Assembly (NCBI GenBank): GCA_023078555.1
Contig: CM041200.1
Location: forward strand, 186,001 to 250,000
Direction of reading: 5' to 3'
Length of the DNA stretch: 64,000 nucleotides
Source of the DNA: Ulva prolifera
Taxonomy: Eukaryota > Chlorophyta > Ulvophyceae > Ulvales > Ulvaceae
Below, one piece after another: positions 58,227 to 64,000 of the stretch (positions within the stretch are counted from its first letter, which is position 1; the number at the start of each line of letters is the position of its first letter). Made by a program: the position numbers and the translations under genes. The notes under the pieces are model-generated. The model was given only the letters and a program-made list of their open reading frames with translations. It searched no databases and had not been told where the DNA came from.

Positions 58227-61109
58227 GGTCGCCAAGATCAGCGAACGCAGCACAACACACACGCCAGAGCTTGTCATTTGTCACATGCGATGCGTCATGT
58301 AGCTTCTCGCGGCTGCATGTCATTGGGACCCCGGTGTACCGCAGGCGCTCACATGGCAATCTGTGTCCAGCTGCGCCGGCACCCGGGATTGCCTCAAAAT
58401 TGGCCATTTTTTACGGGATTGCGACCTGGATGAACAACATGATCATCACAGCCGCACCAGCAATGATGACCTGCAACTAGACTCTGTTAGATGCTTGCTT
58501 GCACATCGGTCGCACGAGGTTGGCTCTTGCTTTCTCTGCTTCTTGTAATCGAATGATCAAATCCCGCCTACATAGATGTGGCCACATCAGCCCAAGTCCC
58601 CAAGCAATGATTGACGCAAATGTTCTTGTAGTCTAAGCTTCCCCACCCGAAAGCTCATGCACTGATCGCCTCGTGATAGGTTTCCTACTCATTGCCATTG
58701 ATCATTCTAAATCGCTACCCACCACTTCGTGCTCGTGGTGGGTTGGAATCCTTTTTTACGACATGGCTCTGTGCCCATGTCAGGTCATTGATCTGTACAG
58801 ATTTATGCCCCTTGGGAGTCATTGTTGGATCTCTCCGCCCATGGTGGGCCATTGTTGTGTCTCTCCCATGGCAGGTCATTGATCGATGCCGCTGCCCATG
58901 GCCGCGTGCCCATACTAGTTCATTGATGTATCTCTCTGCCCATGGCAAGTCATTGTCTGATCTCGTTGCCCATGCCTCGGTGCCCATGGCAAGCCAGTTC
59001 TCTCTTTGCCACTAGTTGGCTGTCACCCTCTTCCAGCCGGCCGTGGCTCTTCCCACAGGTAGCACTGCCCTCATGGCTATCTTTTATGGGCTAGTGATGT
59101 TGCCTTCTATAACTCTACAGCGCTCCATGCTTGCTGCCAACTCAGCCACTTGTTCAATAGCTCTCAGCTCACTACCGCAGCAGGTCCTTTGCCCCTACCA
59201 CGTCAGCTCACTGCCGCGGCAGGTCCTCACGATTCTGCTCATAGCAGGTCTCAGTTAAAGCACACCATGCTTGCCGGCCGGTCGTAGCTCATTGCAGCTG
59301 CATGTCCAGGCACCGCGACGTCGTCATCCGCTTCTAGTGTCGCCGATGGCATACTCTTGAACCAACACTGTTGTCTCTGGTCCGCACCGGATGGCACGCA
59401 ATGTGCCAAGAAGTCTAGGCGGCCAGTAGCGAAAATCGTGGAATTTATACTAAGCCCCTGATACTTTTTTGTTGAGTGGCTTGTTGCTCGCTGAATATCC
59501 GTACACACACAGGCCGATCATGTACTGAAATCAAAAGCAACAAAAACCTCAAGAGTTTTACGGTCAATGTTTCACTGCTCTCCCCGGCCATGTGTCCCCT
59601 GTCTACCCGTTGTGGTCGGAAGTAACGTGTGTCCAAGACGAAAACTCTGAAGCAGCCATGTTGCGTCGAGCAGCGCTGTGAAGCACAGGTTGCCTCTTCT
59701 TGATGATTGTCTCGCCGCCCGTAGTAGACTTTGAAACATATTTGCGGACACCAAGATCTGTTCGTGGTTTCTAGCTGGCCTCCAGACAGCAGCTGGCAGA
59801 CAGTCTCATCTACGTACCTTCGGTTTGACTTCAGTGATATCCTGGAGAGGCAGGACCCAGTTTCGCTTCGGCATTTTTCGAAGCTGAAGTCTGAAGCACA
59901 CTCTCCAGGATTTTGAGTGTTGCACCGTCACGTTCATGTCGGGACCGTATCCAGAGTCCGTCGCCTATTCCACTCGAATACATAATCTCCTCTTACCAGA
60001 GCAACGCTGATGATAACGTTAGTGACATCGAATTTGATTTTGTGCCCTCTCTTTCAGAATGGGCTGACTGCTTCGAATCCCACGGGTAGCTGCGCCCTCT
60101 CTTCTTCCGCTGCGTCAAATTAAGACCTTACATTATCAGGGTAGATTTCGAATTGTGCAATTCTCAAATTGGCCCTCGCTATCGTCTGTGTCATCCAACA
60201 GCCATGCACCTATCCCGCCCAGTCACGCTTCTTTGGTCTGCGCTCAACGCGGAGACCCACACGGCGTGCGGCTGCCGTTCTGGCCCGCCGTCGTCCTGCC
60301 TATTTGCGTTGCCGTGCACGTTCCCGCTGCCATTCACACTGCGATTCTTTTACCTAGTGACAGCCTAACCGCCTATGCAGAAACAGCAAAAGATGATACA
60401 GCCTACATCTGAGCCTGCATCATGTTCTGTTGTCGTAGGCACTCCTGAAGCCTGTTCGCTCCGTGTAGCTCCTTTGTCTCGGTGCGTCTGTGCACGTGGC
60501 GATCGGCCCGAAAGTGCTGGTGGCCGAAGTGGCGTTTTTTGCACTAAATGGCCTCAGGAGCAGAAGGCAACCGTGCATCGAAAACATGGACAATCATCCG
60601 CACAAGCGTGCAATGTTAACGTTGACGTTAAAAAGATGTCCGTCTTTGTGCAATGAGCCGGTTTACCGCGGGATTGAAGACGCGTGCTCACGTTGTCAGA
60701 TCGTACGTGTCAAAAGTGCCAAGCGTCGAGACTGAGCACTCCTCAAGAGCCAAGGAATGCTGCTGTGTACAGCAGAACGCCTAGTGCTGTACGTCGATGG
60801 GTGGATGATCCTGTCTTCAGCTCAACCGACAGATGACCACGTTTTACGCGTGCGATTCTATTTCGCGGAGGTGTGCGCTGTGCACTGTGTGGATGTTGTG
60901 GACTGCCGCTGACCGCCACGCGCGTCGTCGTTGAGCCGTGGGGTGAGGCGCCGCTCCAGCGCAGTGTTCGCGCCAATACGAAGAGCCTGATTTCTTACAG
61001 AGAGCAAAACACCGCAGTGGATGCGCAAATTGCAATACCAAACACTGCGCGCCCTCCGTGGTCTCGCGATTCCTCGATAACAAATGTGTAGTCAAATGTT
61101 CAGACCATA
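58227..61109. other. Host-like region with minisatellite, no recognised gene
   Basis: The first ~330 bp carry an open minus-strand frame that continues from the other side of the split solo LTR, and on the + strand a short knuckle-like string (CLKIGHFLRDC, near 58390). A degenerate minisatellite follows (58775-59000). Between 59000 and 60370 nothing is recognised. A 93-codon frame at 60375-60656 (MQKQQKMIQP) has no known domain. Sequence near 60870-61109 should include the promoter of the Qng1-family gene. Confidence 0.45.
58775..59000 (+). repeat. Degenerate minisatellite
   Basis: About six imperfect units built around GCCCATGGCAGGTCATTG, spaced roughly 30-45 bp apart. Units end in variants of TCTCTC. 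Similar GGCAGGTC strings continue to about 59250. Confidence 0.65.
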
Positions 61110-62567
61110 ATGGGACCGTGCACATGCGAGCTGCTCGTGCGCATGCAAACTGTTGCCATGATCGCCGTCTTCCTCGCAGGTTTGCAATGCCAATGTGTCA
61201 AGTCGCTTTCAAGCACAAGTAGCTTTCACAGACAATGCGAGACAATGGGGGCTTCATGGAGGGATTATCATTATGGACCATGCATCGGTGTAGCTGCCGT
61301 TTCGTTTTTCTTTGGTATTGCTTTCCAGCAAGCATGCCAACAGTTGCAAAGGATGTTCAACAGAAGCACACACGAAGATGCTGTCCAACAGGTAAAGGAC
61401 ACAACACAGATGGTCGTGCATGAAGCTCAGCATGTGAGCCTATCTCAAGTCGCGATCAAGAAGAGTTGCCGGGATATCGATTCAGCCACAATGGCATCCA
61501 TACTAGCACCGGTGGCATATGATCGCAGTATCCACTTTGTAGATGGCACAAGTCGCACGTTACAGTATCTTTTAGTGCTTGATGCTCTAAATTTCTGTTT
61601 CTGGCCCGGTGTGTATTTCAATATCTTTGATGAATTAGCAACCAACGATCAGATGGCAAATGATAACACAATCGACTGCAGCTGACACAATGGAGTACGA
61701 CTGCCTATCTCTGGGTCTGAAAGACTATATTGAGAAGTATGGGCACCAAGCAATCAGTGCCAGAGCGCTGTTGAATATTTCTGTCTCCAATATTCGACAG
61801 ATCTTTGGCGATGCCCCGGTGGTGCCACTCGAAGAGGAGCGCGCAAGACTTCTCCGAGAGGTCTGTTCGGAATGTCTCGGTTGCAAACGCTGCAGCCTGC
61901 CAACAGACCGCATTGACCGGCTTCTGTGAGTAATTCATGTAAGCCTGATGCAGGTCGGCCAGGTCTTGCTGAGCAAGTTTCATGGAAATGTGTCAGACCT
62001 CATCAGGCGCGCAAATGGGTCTGCTGTGCAGCTGGTCAGTCTCATGGTGGAATCTTTTCCAGGATTCAGGGACCATGCGGTTTATAAAGGAAGGCAAGTG
62101 TTCTTTTACAAGCGTGCACAGATTTTTGTCGCTGATGTTTATGGAGCGTTTCAAGGTTGTGGTTTTGGGAAGTTCAATGACATTGGTGCACTGACCATGT
62201 TCGCGGACTATCGCATTCCAGTCGTACTCTGCAAACTGGGAATTTTGCAGCTGAGCGGCAAGCTTGCATTAAAGGTGTGCACTGCCAACGCTGCATGAAC
62301 CGCCTAACTGGGACACGGGACGGTCCATGCAACGTTTGAGTGCAGATTCAAAATCATGAGTGGCTGCCATCAGGATCAGAGGAGGAATGCGAACTACGTG
62401 CAGCAAGTATCCAAGCTGTGAGCATGATGGTGGCACAATTGAAAGCTCTACATGGTGTAGAGTCCTGTCCAACTGCCGTGCAGCTGGATTGGTGGCTGTG
62501 GACTGCCGGAGAAAGCTCCAGAGCCAGCGACGCACCTCATCACCGGACCATGACAATATTTTACTGA
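61110..62567 (+). CDS. Queuosine 5'-phosphate N-glycosylase/hydrolase (Qng1, DUF2419 family)
   Basis: Qng1-family enzymes release the base queuine from queuosine 5'-monophosphate so eukaryotes can reuse it for tRNA modification. A four-exon model, 61110-61608, 61682-61860, 61954-62274 and 62346-62567, has GT-AG introns of 73, 93 and 71 bp and stays in frame. Family signatures in order are DALNFCFWP, EYDCLSLGL, ALLNISVSNIRQIFG, LVVESFP-like LMVESFPGFRD, FFYKRAQIFVAD, MFADYRIPVVL and the C-terminal LDWWLW, with PHHRTMTIFY at the end. The start is uncertain. The frame is open from 61110 (about 406 residues, with a hydrophobic stretch near residues 58-72), but the ATG at 61353 gives about 325 residues, closer to the usual ~340. 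The unrecognised minus-strand gene follows tail to tail. Confidence 0.88.
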
Positions 62568-62756
62568 TTTTGTCGGGTCCATGCGTCATGCATTTGAAAG
62601 CTTCACTTTCTGAGTACACACGTCGCTATTTCTGGGATGCTTTGCCATGAGTATCGGAGCAGTCGCACACGTACGAGAAACTTAATGATGGAATCTCAAC
62701 AACTCTTTTGCAGCCTTCGATCCTGTTATCAAACGGCCTGTGATCATGTAGTATTG
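62568..62756. other. Convergent spacer
   Basis: Short spacer between the 3' ends of the Qng1-family gene and the unrecognised minus-strand gene. No further feature is seen. Confidence 0.5.
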
Positions 62757-63975
62757 TCATGCGGGGGCACATTGCAAATCGCTGGGAACATCTACCTGCA
62801 GGTGCAATGGATGACATACAACATAGTCATGCACCGACAGACTCATCCCACTGTCATGATCTGTGACACTCTCAATTTGGAGTGACACGTCATACTGCCC
62901 AGAGTGCAGAAAAACACCATGCAGAGTGCAAGAACGTGAGCCTGCCACAGTCCCAACATTCAACACTGTGGATAAGGTCCCTGCCCCAATGAAAGACTCG
63001 GTTATTCTTGAGCTGGAGCCATGTGCAGACATGACCAGGCCAGCATCTCCATGAAGGGTTGCCATGCGTTGAAGCGGCCTCAATCCAGCGGCTGCACCCT
63101 TTCCTACATTTTCAGCAAACAGTCGCTGCTGTGAAATATCTCGCCGCCTTCGCTCCGTCACCATTGCCGGGTCCAAACGGACACTTTCGTCGCTGGCTCG
63201 GCTGACGAGCCATGAAACCAATACGTTCACGTGCTTGTGCGTGAGACAGCGCACTGTCGCAATCAGCTTGCATTGCTCCAAAGTATGCAACTGCACATCG
63301 CACAAGCCACACATCAGGATCACAAATGCAAACAAGCGTTGTTGCCAACATGTTTGGCACCCTGAAGATGCCGTGCCCAAGCGCAGCGAAGCCATCACCA
63401 TGTGCCATCAACACAAGCCCAGGCACGCTTTAGCAAGTAATGGACTACCCTGCCTAGCAGGATACCAAACAACGCAGGGTTGGCAAAAGCATCATACACT
63501 GGAGATCTCCTTGAATGCGCTGGATTCCCCTTGGCCCGCTTGGGAATGGCAGCAGGAGGTGGACACAATTGGCGCGTCCATCATGCGGCGCAACCCACTG
63601 CCGCTCACACTCTGATACTCGAGAAACATCTGCAGCAACTCAACAATTCAAGATGAAACCGCGAATAGCTGCAGACAAGATATACATCACATGTGCGGTT
63701 ACAACGTGACATACCTGCTTTGTCAGCAAATGAGTGCCCCAGACCAGTGTATCATGACTGCTTATGCCGTCTGCCGCGAGGTCATCACTTGGAAGCAGGG
63801 CCCACAGAACAAGCATAGCATTTGCAAAGTGGTTTGCTGATATCTGCAGCTGCTCATTGACGGGGGGCATCCGCAGTCCGGTGTGGGGGGGCTTGGCTGG
63901 CTTGCCAAAAGTCTTGACAGCCGGAAAGGCCGGTAGGGACGCTTGTAGTGAGCATGTTGAGACCTCAGCAGCCAT
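62757..63975 (-). CDS. Unrecognised spliced host gene
   Basis: The product is not recognised. A three-exon model, 63975-63715, 63629-63500 and 63361-62757, has GT-AG introns of 85 and 138 bp and remains in frame for about 331 residues. The start reads MAAEVSTCSLQASLP. Residues 35-87 look globular (NEQLQISANHFANAMLVLWALLP). The middle has a long basic/helical stretch (MVTERRRRDISQQRLFAENVG). The C-terminal ~80 residues are rich in alternating hydrophobic positions, as in a beta domain. A competing frame is open across 63112-63426, so the third exon may contain another intron. The gene is convergent with the Qng1-family gene, with stops about 190 bp apart. Confidence 0.45.
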
Positions 63976-64000
63976 GGAAGCGCCGCCGTCGCCACGTAAG

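Noticed and set aside
58775-59250. CRISPR array
   Set aside because: Units are imperfect, spacing is irregular and the 'spacers' are variants of the repeat; this is a degenerate minisatellite in a eukaryotic genome.

Overview
The window looks like a repeat-rich stretch of a eukaryotic nuclear genome with roughly even base composition. The host genes that can be read have several short GT-AG introns (most 49-138 bp). They are an A-type cyclin, a queuosine-nucleotide salvage enzyme (Qng1 family) and a small DnaJ-type zinc-finger protein of a kind common in plastids. A photosynthetic protist or alga (a red alga is one candidate) would fit, but the sequence does not settle the taxon.

Layout. 1-1.9 kb: 3' end of a copia element on the + strand. 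1.9-3.15 kb: unassigned DNA, then a piece of copia LTR. 3.15-31.5 kb: one large nest. Its outermost layer is an old minus-strand copia element (called L here). L was interrupted by a short tRNA-like TG...CA element (3906-4194), by a younger minus-strand copia (4806-10462, whose own LTR holds one solo LTR that holds another), and by a chromovirus (11140-29991). The chromovirus 5' LTR contains a 3-kb inverted-repeat DNA transposon, a hammerhead-ribozyme-bearing insertion and a young minus-strand chromovirus (15409-19375). 31.7-39.7 kb: further copia fragments in both orientations and a 733-bp TA-flanked DNA transposon. 39.7-45.7 kb: a host island with the zinc-finger gene and the cyclin gene. 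45.7-50.6 kb: a + strand copia hit by a solo LTR and by a second copy of the tRNA-like element. 51.2-58.2 kb: a solo LTR split by the youngest-looking copia (51331-57970; LTRs about 1.4% different). 58.2-64 kb: a second host island with a minisatellite, the Qng1-family gene and an unrecognised spliced gene on the minus strand.

Nearly every insertion boundary was placed by reading terminal TG...CA or inverted repeats together with target-site duplications. Two insertions (51331-57970 and 15409-19375) also have an uninterrupted paralogue of their target elsewhere in the window, which confirms the exact ends. The host genes are independent of one another; nothing suggests a shared pathway. All LTR elements are treated as fossils, with parts and approximate state only.
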